A stretch of 12,672 bases of DNA from Pseudomonadota bacterium (GTDB taxonomy: Bacteria > Pseudomonadota > Alphaproteobacteria > Rhizobiales > Xanthobacteraceae): positions 1-12,672 of the forward strand of contig JAEWHT010000227.1 in assembly GCA_023387695.1 (NCBI GenBank), in the 5' to 3' direction. How positions within the stretch are numbered: the first letter of the stretch is position 1; each line of letters starts with the position of its first letter. The notes under the pieces are model-generated. The model was not told where the DNA came from and searched no databases. It saw only the letters and a program-made list of their open reading frames with translations. The translations under genes were made by a program, and so were the position numbers. Below are positions 5,795 to 12,461 of the stretch, in pieces.

Positions 5795-6604
5795 ATGACC
5801 GATCGAGACGACGCGCCTGCGCTAAGCGCTGCGCAAATCACACGATTCATCGAACAGGGCTTTGTCCGGATCGACAACGCCTTTCCCCGTGCGCTCGCCG
5901 AGCAGGGCCGCGCCATCCTGTGGCGCGATCTGCCCTGCAGCGAGCACGATCCCTCGACCTGGACGCGTCCGGTGATCCGGCTGTCCGGGTACGGCAATCC
6001 GCCATTTCCGGAGATCGCCAACACAAAGGTGCTGCATCGCGCGTTCGACCAGCTGGTCGGCGTCGGCCGCTGGCGGCCGCGCAGGGACATCGGCGGCACC
6101 TTCGCGGTGCGCTTCCCGCATCCCGATGATCCCGGCGACGCCGGCTGGCATATCGACCTCAGCTTTCCCGGCGAGGATTGCGATCCCAACGAGCGGCACG
6201 AATTCTCGGCGTGGCGGGCCAATATTGTCTCGCGCGGCCGGGCTCTATTGATGCTGTTCCTGTTCTCCGATGTCGGCGAGGACGATGCGCCGACGCGGAT
6301 AAGGGTCGGTTCGCACATGCCGATGGCGCGCTATCTGGCGCCAGCGGGCGAGGCCGGACGGTCGCGCATGGTGCTGGACGAGATGGGCGCCGATTGCCCG
6401 CTCGCGCTGGCGACCGGCGAGGCCGGCACGGTTTATCTGTGCCACCCTTTCCTGGTCCATGCCGCGCAAAGGCATCGGGGAAAAACGCCACGCTTCATGG
6501 CGCAGCCGGATTTGCCTCCGGCCGAACCTTACCGGCTCGACCGTGCCGATCGCAGCTACTCGCCGGTTGAGATCGCGATCCGGATGGCGCTGGGTTACGC
6601 CTGA
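5795..6604 (+). CDS. PhyH-family Fe(II)/2-oxoglutarate dioxygenase
   Basis: 269 residues, ATG 5795; the ribosome site is weak (GAGAG about 7 nt upstream). The protein resembles phytanoyl-CoA dioxygenase-type enzymes, which hydroxylate small substrates using iron, oxygen and 2-oxoglutarate. The iron-binding HxD is His119-Ile-Asp121 in GWHIDLSFPG. The distal histidine is probably His222 in CHPFLVHAAQ, and Arg233 (RGKTPR) is the likely 2-oxoglutarate anchor. The N-terminal segment LSAAQITRFIEQGFVRIDNAF is the usual 'F..dGfv.i...f' opening of this family. The full metal triad suggests an active enzyme; the substrate cannot be predicted. It stands alone between the dksA terminator and a 420 bp gap, so it is not obviously linked to motility. 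Confidence 0.85.
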   Translation: MTDRDDAPALSAAQITRFIEQGFVRIDNAFPRALAEQGRAILWRDLPCSEHDPSTWTRPVIRLSGYGNPPFPEIANTKVLHRAFDQLVGVGRWRPRRDIGGTFAVRFPHPDDPGDAGWHIDLSFPGEDCDPNERHEFSAWRANIVSRGRALLMLFLFSDVGEDDAPTRIRVGSHMPMARYLAPAGEAGRSRMVLDEMGADCPLALATGEAGTVYLCHPFLVHAAQRHRGKTPRFMAQPDLPPAEPYRLDRADRSYSPVEIAIRMALGYA

Positions 6605-7024
6605 GGCGCGAAGCTTGGTTCTCATGATGTCGTGGTGCTGACTTGGGCGCCACGACATGATGCTCGTCATGGCGATCGTGAAAAGTGAATCGTGATCAAT
6701 GGGCTAGAGCAGATTCCTGCGAGCTCACGTGAGTTCACATGAGAAACAGGTTTCACTTGAGGTGCGGGAGATTTTGCGAGTCGCATCAACGAGGTCTGCT
6801 CGGATGCTGAGAGTCTGATCAAGCAGCATCATGTTTCGCTGCAATCAGCCTTCATGCGACGCTGCAAGGCGTGCATCTCCATAAGGACCGGACCTACTCA
6901 ATATTTCCTTAAACGCCGGCGGCGCCCCGTATTCGTCCCGATCAAGGGGTGAGCAGCGCTTGTCAGGTCCGGGCGGGGATGCTGAACTGCCGCCCTCAAT
7001 TGCGTAGCGTAGGAGGCGGCGCCG
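6605..7024. other. Intergenic region with hairpins and a triple 9-mer
   Basis: 420 bp with no convincing gene. After the dioxygenase stop there is an imperfect 13 bp hairpin (6623-6635 with 6650-6662, one mismatch) without a T-run. Three TCACNTGAG copies lie at 6725-6761. A 7 bp inverted repeat GATGCTG/CAGCATC spans 6803-6830, and GGGCGG/CCGCCC (6971-6976, 6990-6995) lies just before the hydratase. A 32-codon frame at 6854-6952 (MRRCKACISIR...) has no good ribosome site and no recognised similarity. The hydratase ribosome site AGGAGG is at 7011-7016. I see no clear promoter. Confidence 0.5.
6725..6761. repeat. Three copies of TCACNTGAG
   Basis: TCACGTGAG (6725-6733), TCACATGAG (6735-6743) and TCACTTGAG (6753-6761) differ only at the middle base. 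Starts are 10 and 18 bp apart. The first lies within the perfect 10 bp palindrome CTCACGTGAG (6724-6733). The cluster could be a protein-binding array or part of a degraded dispersed repeat. Confidence 0.6.
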
Positions 7025-7804
7025 ATGGACAAAATTCTCGAAGCCGCAAAGGCGATCGCGCTGGCGCGCCGCAACCATGCGCCCCTGGCACCGCTCGAGG
7101 TTCCGCCTGTCGACGAGGCCGAGGGCTATCAGGTCCAGCGGGCCCTGCACGATCTCTTGCTGCCGCATCTCGGGCAGCTGGTCGGCTACAAGATCGGCTG
7201 CACCAGCCAGGTGATGCAGGACTACATCGGCATCCCGCATCCCTGCGCAGGTGGCGTGTTCCGAGGGGGCGTTCACGACTGGGGCGTCGAGCTCGCGGCC
7301 TCCGACTATGTCCGCGTCGGGGTCGAATGCGAGATCGCAGTGCGGTTGAAGCGCGATCTCGCCGCCGGCGAAGCCCCGTTCACCGCCGAATGGGTTGGCG
7401 AGGCCGTCGAGAGCTATCTTCCCGCGATCGAGATCGTCGACGACCGCTATGTGAAGTGGGAGACGATGGGCGCGCCGACGCTGATTGCCGACGATTTCTT
7501 CGCCGCCGGCTGCGTGCTCGGCGCCTCCTATCCACGCTCGATGGTGCCGGACCTGAGAGCCGTCAAGGGTCGCGCCATCATCAATGGCAAGGAGGTCAGC
7601 CACGGCACCGGCGCCGACGTGCTCGGCCATCCCCACAACGCACTCGCCTGGCTCGCCAACCACCTCGCCGCCGAAGGCAAGGGCTTGCACGCGGGACAGC
7701 TCGTGCTGACCGGCAGCCTGGTCAAGACGCTGTGGCTGAAGGCCAGCGACAAGGTGCGGATGGAACTGGACGGGCTGGGCGTCGTGGAGGCGGAGTTTAC
7801 GTAG
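7025..7804 (+). CDS. 2-keto-4-pentenoate hydratase family protein
   Basis: 259 residues, ATG 7025, with a full AGGAGG 8 nt upstream. It belongs to the MhpD/HpaH branch of the fumarylacetoacetate hydrolase superfamily; these are metal-dependent hydratases or decarboxylases of 2-oxo-pentenoates from aromatic ring cleavage. Visible landmarks are VGYKIGCTS (residues 53-61), the metal-ligand pair Glu101-Cys-Glu103 in VECEIAVRL, and Glu136 in LPAIEIVDDR. HGTGADVLGHPHNALAWLAN and LVLTGSLVKTLW follow in the C-terminal half. The length is normal for the family. No dioxygenase, dehydrogenase or aldolase of a meta-cleavage pathway is adjacent, so the exact substrate cannot be assigned, and a related 2-keto-acid lyase is equally possible. 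It is followed directly by a palindromic repeat. Confidence 0.9.
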   Translation: MDKILEAAKAIALARRNHAPLAPLEVPPVDEAEGYQVQRALHDLLLPHLGQLVGYKIGCTSQVMQDYIGIPHPCAGGVFRGGVHDWGVELAASDYVRVGVECEIAVRLKRDLAAGEAPFTAEWVGEAVESYLPAIEIVDDRYVKWETMGAPTLIADDFFAAGCVLGASYPRSMVPDLRAVKGRAIINGKEVSHGTGADVLGHPHNALAWLANHLAAEGKGLHAGQLVLTGSLVKTLWLKASDKVRMELDGLGVVEAEFT

Positions 7805-7819
7805 TGTGTCTCTCTCCGC

Positions 7820-7936
7820 CGTCATTGCGAGGAGCACTTGCGACGAAGCAATCCAGACTGCATCCGCGGAAAGACTCTGGATTGCTTCCGCCTTCGCCAA
7901 GGCTTCGGCGGACAAGTCGCTTCGCTCGCAATGACG
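7820..7936. repeat. Long palindromic dispersed-type intergenic repeat
   Basis: The ends are a perfect 12 bp inverted repeat, CGTCATTGCGAG (7820-7831) and CTCGCAATGACG (7925-7936). Inside is a 13 bp perfect inverted repeat, GAAGCAATCCAGA (7845-7857) and TCTGGATTGCTTC (7876-7888). An additional small hairpin occupies about 7888-7911 (CCGCC to GGCGG). I know this end sequence as a recurring REP-like element in Bradyrhizobium and Rhodopseudomonas intergenic DNA. The inner hairpin at 7888-7911 interrupts the symmetry of the right arm. It lies between convergent transcription units and could form a cruciform or end transcripts. Confidence 0.85.
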
Positions 7937-7968
7937 GAGTGTGAGGTGACGCCACCGCCAAAATACAT

Positions 7969-8001
7969 ACGGCCCTTGCCAGGGGAGCTAGCAAGGGCCG
8001 T
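7969..8001 (-). terminator. Probable terminator of the flgF-flgG-flgA-flgH operon
   Basis: A perfect 11 bp stem, ACGGCCCTTGC (7969-7979) and GCAAGGGCCGT (7991-8001), has an 11 nt loop. Read on the minus strand it is followed by ATGTATTTT, a moderate U-rich tail, and it lies 60 bp beyond the flgH stop codon. The plus-strand tail (GTAGTACATCG) is not U-rich, so it best serves the minus-strand operon. Confidence 0.7.
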
Positions 8002-8060
8002 GTAGTACATCGTCGTCCGCGCCTAGGTTCGCGAACACGATGTGGGAGCTCGGGAGAGGC

Positions 8061-8825
8061 TTAGAAGGGCAGGAGCACGTCCATGACTTGCTGGCCGTAG
8101 CGTGGTTGCTGCACGTCCGTGATCTGGCCGCGGCCGCCGTAGGCGATGCGGGCCTGCGCGATCTTGCTGGAATCGATGGTGTTGTCGCTCTGGATATCTT
8201 CGGGGCGGACGATGCCGGCGACCACGAGCTCGCGGATCTCGTAGTTGACGCGGATCTCCTGCTTGCCTTCGACGACCAGGTTGCCGTTCGGCAGCACCTG
8301 GGTCACGACGGCGGCGACGTTGGTCTGCAACGCTTCCGTGCGCTGCACGCTGCCCTTGCCGTCGCTGGAGGCCGTGGAGTCGGCCGTCAGGATGCGGCCG
8401 GGCAAAACCTTCTGCGCCTGCGCACCCAGCGTCTTCGCGCCGATGAAATCGGTGATGCCCGAATCTTCCGAGTTGGTGCGGCTGCGCTGGGTTTCGTTGG
8501 ACAGGTTGGCCTTGTCGGTGATGTTCACGGTCACGGTCAGGAGGTCGCCGACACGCATCGCGCGCTGATCCTTGAAGAAGGCGCGGCTGCCGTTGCGCCA
8601 CAGCGAGTTCGGGCTGTAGGAGGCGACTTCCGGCTTCGGCATCGGCATCTGCACCGGCTTGTAGCCAGGCTGCGTCGTCGGATTGTCGATCGCTGACAGC
8701 TTCGGCTGTTCGCCGATCTGCGACAGGCGGTCGATCGAGGAGCAGCCGCCCAGCGCGCTTGAGGCGAGCAGCAGGGCAGGGATCGCGACGCGACGGAGAC
8801 GGTAAGCCGAACTGAAAGCGGACAT
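8061..8825 (-). CDS. flgH: FlgH, flagellar L-ring lipoprotein
   Basis: 254 residues, ATG 8825-8823. The N-terminus is a lipoprotein signal peptide: basic RLRR, a hydrophobic stretch, and lipobox LGGC with Cys28 as the lipidated residue. FlgH forms the outer-membrane L ring around the rod. Family landmarks are SLWRNGSRAFFKDQRAMRVG, then DLLTVTVNITDKANLSNET, and in the C-terminal half GNLVVEGKQEIRVNYEIREL followed by VRPEDIQSDNTI and AYGGRG. It is a little longer than the E. coli protein (232), mostly in the linker after the lipobox. It is last in the operon, starting 9 bp after the flgA stop, with only a weak AAGAG ribosome site. A hairpin terminator follows at 7969-8001. Confidence 0.96.
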   Translation of the reverse strand: MSAFSSAYRLRRVAIPALLLASSALGGCSSIDRLSQIGEQPKLSAIDNPTTQPGYKPVQMPMPKPEVASYSPNSLWRNGSRAFFKDQRAMRVGDLLTVTVNITDKANLSNETQRSRTNSEDSGITDFIGAKTLGAQAQKVLPGRILTADSTASSDGKGSVQRTEALQTNVAAVVTQVLPNGNLVVEGKQEIRVNYEIRELVVAGIVRPEDIQSDNTIDSSKIAQARIAYGGRGQITDVQQPRYGQQVMDVLLPF

Positions 8826-8834
8826 GACTAACTC

Positions 8835-9968
8835 TTACTTTGCTTGGGCTTGCGAGACGCGAGCTTGCGGGATCTGGGCTTGTGCGACTTGAGCTGGCGA
8901 CGCGGGAGCCTGGACCAGGCTGCGAACGATGGCGTTGGTGTCGACGGGCGCGGGCGCCTCGTCGCGCTTGAGCGAGGAGGTCTGCTCGACCGCAGCCGCC
9001 ATCGGCGTGGACTGGCTGGCACCCTGCACGGTCACCTGGCCGCGGCCGGTGACGACGCCAGTCAGCGTCCGCTTGGTCTGCAGATTGAGGACACTCACGG
9101 TGTCGCCCTCGGCGCCGCCATCGATCGCCTTGCCGCGGGTGGTGAGGTAGATCCCCGGGACCTGGTAGATGACGGTGACGCTCTGGTCGCGCGACACGAA
9201 TTCGGGCTTGGCGATGTCGGCGACGCGGATCGGCATGCCGGCGCGCATCGGCCGGCGCAGCTGCATGCCGACGGCGCGGTCGCGCAGCGCGGCCTCGCCA
9301 ATCACTTCTCCCTTCGGCCGGCGCTCCTGCGCGACGTCGGAGGATTTCAACACGTCGGTGCGATCGATGTCGCGGGTCAGAACGGCGACCTCGACAGTCT
9401 CGATCGCGGTGCCGGTCAGGCGCAGCTTGGTTGGCGCCGTGGTGCTATCGTTGTTGATCTCGAAAGCGATGTCGAAGCGGCCGCCGCGCGCGTCGTAGCG
9501 GGTCGAAACCGCCTGCAGTGCGCCGGTGTTGGAGGCGTCCAGCCGCATGTCGGAGACGCCGCGGTCGAAGGTGACGGTGATGTTGGCGGCATCGCCTAGA
9601 CCAAAGCGGCGCTCGAGTGCGGAGGCGACCGCGTCTTCGAGATCCTTGTTGGCAAGCGTGCGGGCAAGCCGCGTGACCTGGACTTCCTTGATGTCGCCGG
9701 TCATCACGCCGATCACCTGCTTGGCGCGGAGCACGTTCAGGACCTGGGCGACCGGCAGCGCGCCGGTGGTGCCGAGATCGGGCGAGCGATAGACCGCGAT
9801 CAGCGCGGCCGAACCGGCATTGTCGATGAGGTCGCCGACCCGGACCACGTCCGAGGTGACGGTGACGTTGGCGCGCAGCGTCGGCGTGGCGATACCGTCG
9901 TCGGCGGCCTGCGCCGGCAGCGCCAGCACAATCAGAGCGGAGAGGGTGAGAAGCGTGGTGCGGATCAT
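8835..9968 (-). CDS. flgA: FlgA, P-ring assembly chaperone
   Basis: 377 residues from ATG 9968-9966, chosen because GAGG lies 8 nt upstream. ATG 9974 and GTG 9977 are in frame but almost touch that ribosome site. A Sec signal peptide (IRTTLLTLSALIVLALPAQA) targets it to the periplasm, where FlgA helps FlgI assemble into the P ring. The C-terminal SAF-type domain, about residues 205-325, contains VLTRDIDRTDVLKSSDV, then RPMRAGMPIRVADIAKPEFV, and VTVIYQVPGIYLTTRGKAI; these are the conserved FlgA features. It is longer than E. coli FlgA (219), with an extra N-terminal region and a low-complexity tail of Ala, Gln, Pro and Val after about residue 330. It follows flgG after 10 bp. Confidence 0.93.
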   Translation of the reverse strand: MIRTTLLTLSALIVLALPAQAADDGIATPTLRANVTVTSDVVRVGDLIDNAGSAALIAVYRSPDLGTTGALPVAQVLNVLRAKQVIGVMTGDIKEVQVTRLARTLANKDLEDAVASALERRFGLGDAANITVTFDRGVSDMRLDASNTGALQAVSTRYDARGGRFDIAFEINNDSTTAPTKLRLTGTAIETVEVAVLTRDIDRTDVLKSSDVAQERRPKGEVIGEAALRDRAVGMQLRRPMRAGMPIRVADIAKPEFVSRDQSVTVIYQVPGIYLTTRGKAIDGGAEGDTVSVLNLQTKRTLTGVVTGRGQVTVQGASQSTPMAAAVEQTSSLKRDEAPAPVDTNAIVRSLVQAPASPAQVAQAQIPQARVSQAQAK

Positions 9969-9978
9969 GGTCATCACC

Positions 9979-10767
9979 TCAGCGGAACAGCGCCGTGGTC
10001 GATTGCATCATCTGGTCGGCGGCGCTGATCACCTTGGCGTTCATCTCGTAGGCACGCTGCGCGGCGATCAGGTCGCTCATTTCGGAGACGACGTCGACGT
10101 TGGCCTGTTCGAGGCTGCCTTGCGTGATCTTGCCGTAGCCTTCGGAGTTCGCGGTGCCGTCCTGCGGCGAGCCCGACGACGTCGTCTCGGTGAACTGGTT
10201 GCTGCCGACCGGCTGCAGGCCCGCCTTGTTGATGAAACGGGTCACGCCGATCTGTCCGAGAACGGTATTGGTCGACGAGCCCGGCAGCGTCACGGTCACC
10301 TGACCCTGCTCGTTGACGGTGATGCCCGAGGCGTTATTCGGGATCGTAATGGTCGGCTGCACCGGGTTGCCGCCCGCGGTGACGACGCGGCCCTGATTGT
10401 CCATCTGGAACGTGCCGTCGCGGGTGTACTGGTAGGTACCGTCGGGCATCAGGATCTTGAAGAAGCCTTCGCCGGAGATAGCGAGGTCGAGATCGTTACC
10501 GGTCTGCGACAGCGTTCCTTGCGTCATGCTGCGCGGCGTGCCGACAGTCTTGACGCCGCCGCCGATGTCGACGCCGACGGGCAGGATGGTGCCCTGGTCC
10601 GAGGCCTGCGCGCCGACGCGGCGGATGTGCTCGTAGATCAGGTCCTGGAACGCCGCGGTCTGCTTCTTGAAACCGGTGGTGCGCAAGTTGGCGATGTTGT
10701 TGGAGATCACCTGAACGTTCAGTTCCTGTGCCGCCATTCCGGTCGCTGCGGTGTGAAGCGCCTGCAT
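9979..10767 (-). CDS. flgG: FlgG, distal rod protein
   Basis: 262 residues, ATG 10767-10765, with GGGAG 7 nt upstream; the length is exactly typical of FlgG. The N-terminal rod/hook signature is SNNIANLRTTGFKK (residues 22-35). Central GNDLDLAISGEGFFKI and TRDGTFQMDNQGRVVTAGG are shared by the rod and hook family. The C-terminus, VSEMSDLIAAQRAYEMNAKV then ISAADQMMQ, is the coiled-coil segment that polymerises with the N-terminal helix. FlgG forms the distal rod that crosses the periplasm through the P and L rings encoded by flgI and flgH. It lies between flgF (16 bp upstream) and flgA in one operon. Confidence 0.97.
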   Translation of the reverse strand: MQALHTAATGMAAQELNVQVISNNIANLRTTGFKKQTAAFQDLIYEHIRRVGAQASDQGTILPVGVDIGGGVKTVGTPRSMTQGTLSQTGNDLDLAISGEGFFKILMPDGTYQYTRDGTFQMDNQGRVVTAGGNPVQPTITIPNNASGITVNEQGQVTVTLPGSSTNTVLGQIGVTRFINKAGLQPVGSNQFTETTSSGSPQDGTANSEGYGKITQGSLEQANVDVVSEMSDLIAAQRAYEMNAKVISAADQMMQSTTALFR

Positions 10768-10783
10768 GTCAGTTCTCCCTCAA

Positions 10784-11545
10784 TCAGGCCGGAACGTCGG
10801 CGAGCTTTTCGATCGCCGATTTGTGCATGTCGCTCTGCTGCTGGAGCAGGTTGGCGATCGCGGTATAGCTGCGCATCACCTCGACCATGCGGCTCATCTC
10901 GCCGACCGAGTTCACGTTCGACTTCTCGACGTAGCCCTGCTGCACGGTGGACTTGCTGTCGGTCTGCTGGTTGGCCGAGCCGGCGGAATAAAGATTGGCG
11001 CCGAGCTTGGTCAGCTTGGCCGGATCGTCGAACGACACCATCTTGATCTTGCCGCGGATCGAGTCGACCTTCGCCGTGCCCTCGAGCACCGTGACGGTGC
11101 CGTCGGGCGAGACGTTGATGTCGTGGTCGGTCGGCTGGAACACGATCGGGCCGCCGGTGCCGAGCACCAGATTGCCGTCCGAGGTCATGAGCTGGCCGGT
11201 GCTGCTCAGCGCGAACTTGCCGTCGCGGGTGTAGCGCTCGGCGCCATTGGCCTGCACGGCGAAGAACGCGTTGCCGCTGATCGCCATGTCGAGCGGGTTG
11301 TTGGTTGCCTCCATTGGGCCCTGGCCGACGTCGCGGTAGGTACCGCGGTCCTGCACATAGGAGACCCGGCGGTCGGAGCCGACGAAATTGTCCTCATGCG
11401 CGTTCGAGTTGAGGTACTCCTCGAACAGCGAATGGTCGGCCTTGAAGCCGTTGGTGTTAACGTTGGCGACGTTGTTGGCGATGACATCCATCTGCCGTTC
11501 CAACGTCATCTGCCGTGACAAGCCGATCAGAAGCGCATTCTGCAT
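10784..11545 (-). CDS. flgF: FlgF, proximal rod protein
   Basis: 253 residues from ATG 11545-11543, with GGGAG 8 nt upstream. The frame extends to 11674, but an extra 43 residues would be foreign to the family, which starts with a short helix before the rod signature. Landmarks: IANNVANVNTNGFK (about residues 21-34), NPLDMAISGNAFFAVQ, RYTRDGKFALSSTGQLMTSDG, and a C-terminal SNVNSVGEMSRMVEVMRSY coiled coil. FlgF is a proximal rod subunit exported by the flagellar type III system without a Sec signal. It is first in the minus-strand operon flgF-flgG-flgA-flgH; a sigma-54-type promoter lies at 11659-11673, giving a leader of about 100 nt. Confidence 0.95.
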   Translation of the reverse strand: MQNALLIGLSRQMTLERQMDVIANNVANVNTNGFKADHSLFEEYLNSNAHEDNFVGSDRRVSYVQDRGTYRDVGQGPMEATNNPLDMAISGNAFFAVQANGAERYTRDGKFALSSTGQLMTSDGNLVLGTGGPIVFQPTDHDINVSPDGTVTVLEGTAKVDSIRGKIKMVSFDDPAKLTKLGANLYSAGSANQQTDSKSTVQQGYVEKSNVNSVGEMSRMVEVMRSYTAIANLLQQQSDMHKSAIEKLADVPA

Positions 11546-11658
11546 CGGTAGATCTCCCCTGCGTGAGACCCGCCATTTCGCTCTCCCAAGCGCCAAGGCC
11601 GATCCCGTGAAAGAGGCCGTCGGGTTCTCCCAAACCGTTCGGTCTCGCCCCTCTCTCA

Positions 11659-11673
11659 GCGAAAGCCGTGCCA
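11659..11673 (-). promoter_or_regulatory. Sigma-54 -24/-12 promoter of the flgF operon
   Basis: On the minus strand the sequence reads TGGCACGGCTTTCGC: a perfect TGGCAC at -24 (11673-11668), a 5 nt spacer, and TCGC at -12 (11662-11659). It has the same one-base departure from TTGC as the flgI promoter in this window. Transcription would start near 11648. The matching pair of promoters before two late-structure operons supports both calls. Confidence 0.75.
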
Positions 11674-11703
11674 ACTTGAAATTTTGTGGAGTTGCAATGG
11701 CTT

Positions 11704-11809
11704 GCAGATTTTTCGGGGCGGCGGGCAGGGGGCAGAAAGGTTCTGTTAGCCATGTTTGCCCGGCAGATTTTTCCTAGCGCAGGCCCAATCGAAAGGTTCC
11801 GTTAACCAT
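11704..11809 (+). repeat. Imperfect tandem duplication of regulatory DNA
   Basis: GCAGATTTTTC occurs at 11704-11714 and again at 11763-11773. GAAAGGTTCTGTTAGCCAT (11735-11753) recurs as GAAAGGTTCCGTTAACCAT (11791-11809), with 17 of 19 bases identical. Offsets are 59 and 56 bp, so each unit has an ftr-like half followed by a CtrA-like half, with a diverged middle. Confidence 0.7.
11758..11773. promoter_or_regulatory. FlbD (ftr)-like half site
   Basis: GCCCGGCAGATTTTTC contains CGGCAGATTTT (11761-11771), identical to the left 11 bases of the palindrome before fliX, but the right arm (TGCCG) is lost here. It is centred about 117 bp upstream of the predicted flgF operon start, suitable for a sigma-54 enhancer. 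A weaker copy, TTGCAGATTTTTCGG, lies at 11703-11717. Confidence 0.45.
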
Positions 11810-11816
11810 TATTAGC
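11791..11816 (+). promoter_or_regulatory. CtrA-like box upstream of fliL
   Basis: CCGTTAACCAT (11799-11809) is identical to the sequence before fliX. Two readings of a full site are possible: GAAA-N7-TTAAC (11791-11806), or TTAA-N6-TTAGC (11802-11816), close to TTAA-N7-TTAAC but one base short in spacing. It lies about 125 bp before the fliL start. Caulobacter fliL-fliM is a CtrA-controlled early operon, which fits. Confidence 0.5.
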
Positions 11817-11930
11817 GTAGCGTTTGCGTGTGAGATGAGCGCTTTGCGCCGGGACATTTGTATCGCGTCACTGTCTGCCAGGAGGCTTCGCTCTTTCGAC
11901 CCTCTATGAGATGAGCGAGCCCGGACGATC

Positions 11931-12431
11931 ATGGCAGAGAATGAAGCGGAAGGCGGCGCAGCCGCCGAAGGCGCGGAAGCCGCTGCCCCCAAAAGCAAGT
12001 TCAAGCTGATCCTGATCGTCGTCGGCGTGCTGGTTCTGCTCGGCGGCGGTGCCGCGACCTGGTTCTTGTTCTTCCGTCATGGCGACGAGGAGCATCATGC
12101 CGAGGCGGCGCCCCCGCCGAAGCCGCCGGCCTTCGTCGAGGTACCCGACATGATGGTCAACCTCGCGGGCGCGCCGGGCGAGCGCGTGCAATATCTCAAG
12201 CTCAAGATCGTGCTCGAGCTGAAGGAGGAGAAGCAGATCGAGGCGATCAAGCCGTCGATGCCGCGCGTCACCGACATCTTCCAGACCTATGTGCGCGAGC
12301 TCCGCTCCTCCGACCTGAACGGCTCTGCCGGCGTCTTCCGTCTCAAGGAAGAGCTGACCAAGCGCGTCAACGCCGCGGTCGCGCCGATCCAGGTCAGCGC
12401 GGTGCTGTTCAAGGAAGTCGTGCTCCAGTGA
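11931..12431 (+). CDS. fliL: FliL, flagellar basal body-associated stator protein
   Basis: 166 residues, ATG 11931, with only a weak GGA upstream. A short acidic, Ala-rich cytoplasmic N-terminus (residues 1-20) is followed by KSKFK and a single membrane helix (about 25-48), then a charged linker rich in His and Glu and a proline run. The periplasmic FliL domain contains FVEVPDMMVNLAG and VQYLKLKIVLELKEEKQIEAI, and ends with IQVSAVLFKEVVLQ. FliL sits near the MotA/MotB stators and supports torque or stator engagement; in Caulobacter it is needed for swimming. It is the first gene of a fliL-fliM unit, 30 bp ahead of fliM, with a CtrA-like box upstream. Confidence 0.93.
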   Translation: MAENEAEGGAAAEGAEAAAPKSKFKLILIVVGVLVLLGGGAATWFLFFRHGDEEHHAEAAPPPKPPAFVEVPDMMVNLAGAPGERVQYLKLKIVLELKEEKQIEAIKPSMPRVTDIFQTYVRELRSSDLNGSAGVFRLKEELTKRVNAAVAPIQVSAVLFKEVVLQ

Positions 12432-12461
12432 GGATGCTGCGGAAGGCAACGGGCTAGCGTC

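Larger units (their letters stand above)
11546..11930. other. Divergent regulatory region flgF | fliL
   Basis: 385 bp without a supported gene. From left: the flgF leader, the sigma-54 promoter (11659-11673, minus), a tandem-duplicated block with ftr-like and CtrA-like sequences (11704-11816), then the fliL leader to 11930. The block 11741-11820 is AT-richer than the surroundings. The flgF frame runs open to 11674 but no family residues are encoded there. Confidence 0.7.

Noticed and set aside
6854..6952. 32-codon frame (MRRCKACISIR...) before the hydratase
   Set aside because: No ribosome site, no similarity recognised, and such short frames are expected by chance.
6845..7915. Open frame of 356 codons on the minus strand opposite the hydratase
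   Set aside because: The plus-strand hydratase has conserved motifs and a ribosome site; the opposite frame runs into the palindromic repeat and has no recognisable domain.
9820..11046. Open frame of 408 codons on the plus strand opposite flgG and flgF
   Set aside because: It is a mirror frame of clear minus-strand genes in high-GC DNA; its Arg/Asp/Val-rich translation matches no family.
11546..11674. N-terminal extension of flgF by 43 residues
   Set aside because: It overlaps the predicted promoter, and FlgF proteins begin with the short helix found at ATG 11545, which has GGGAG upstream.
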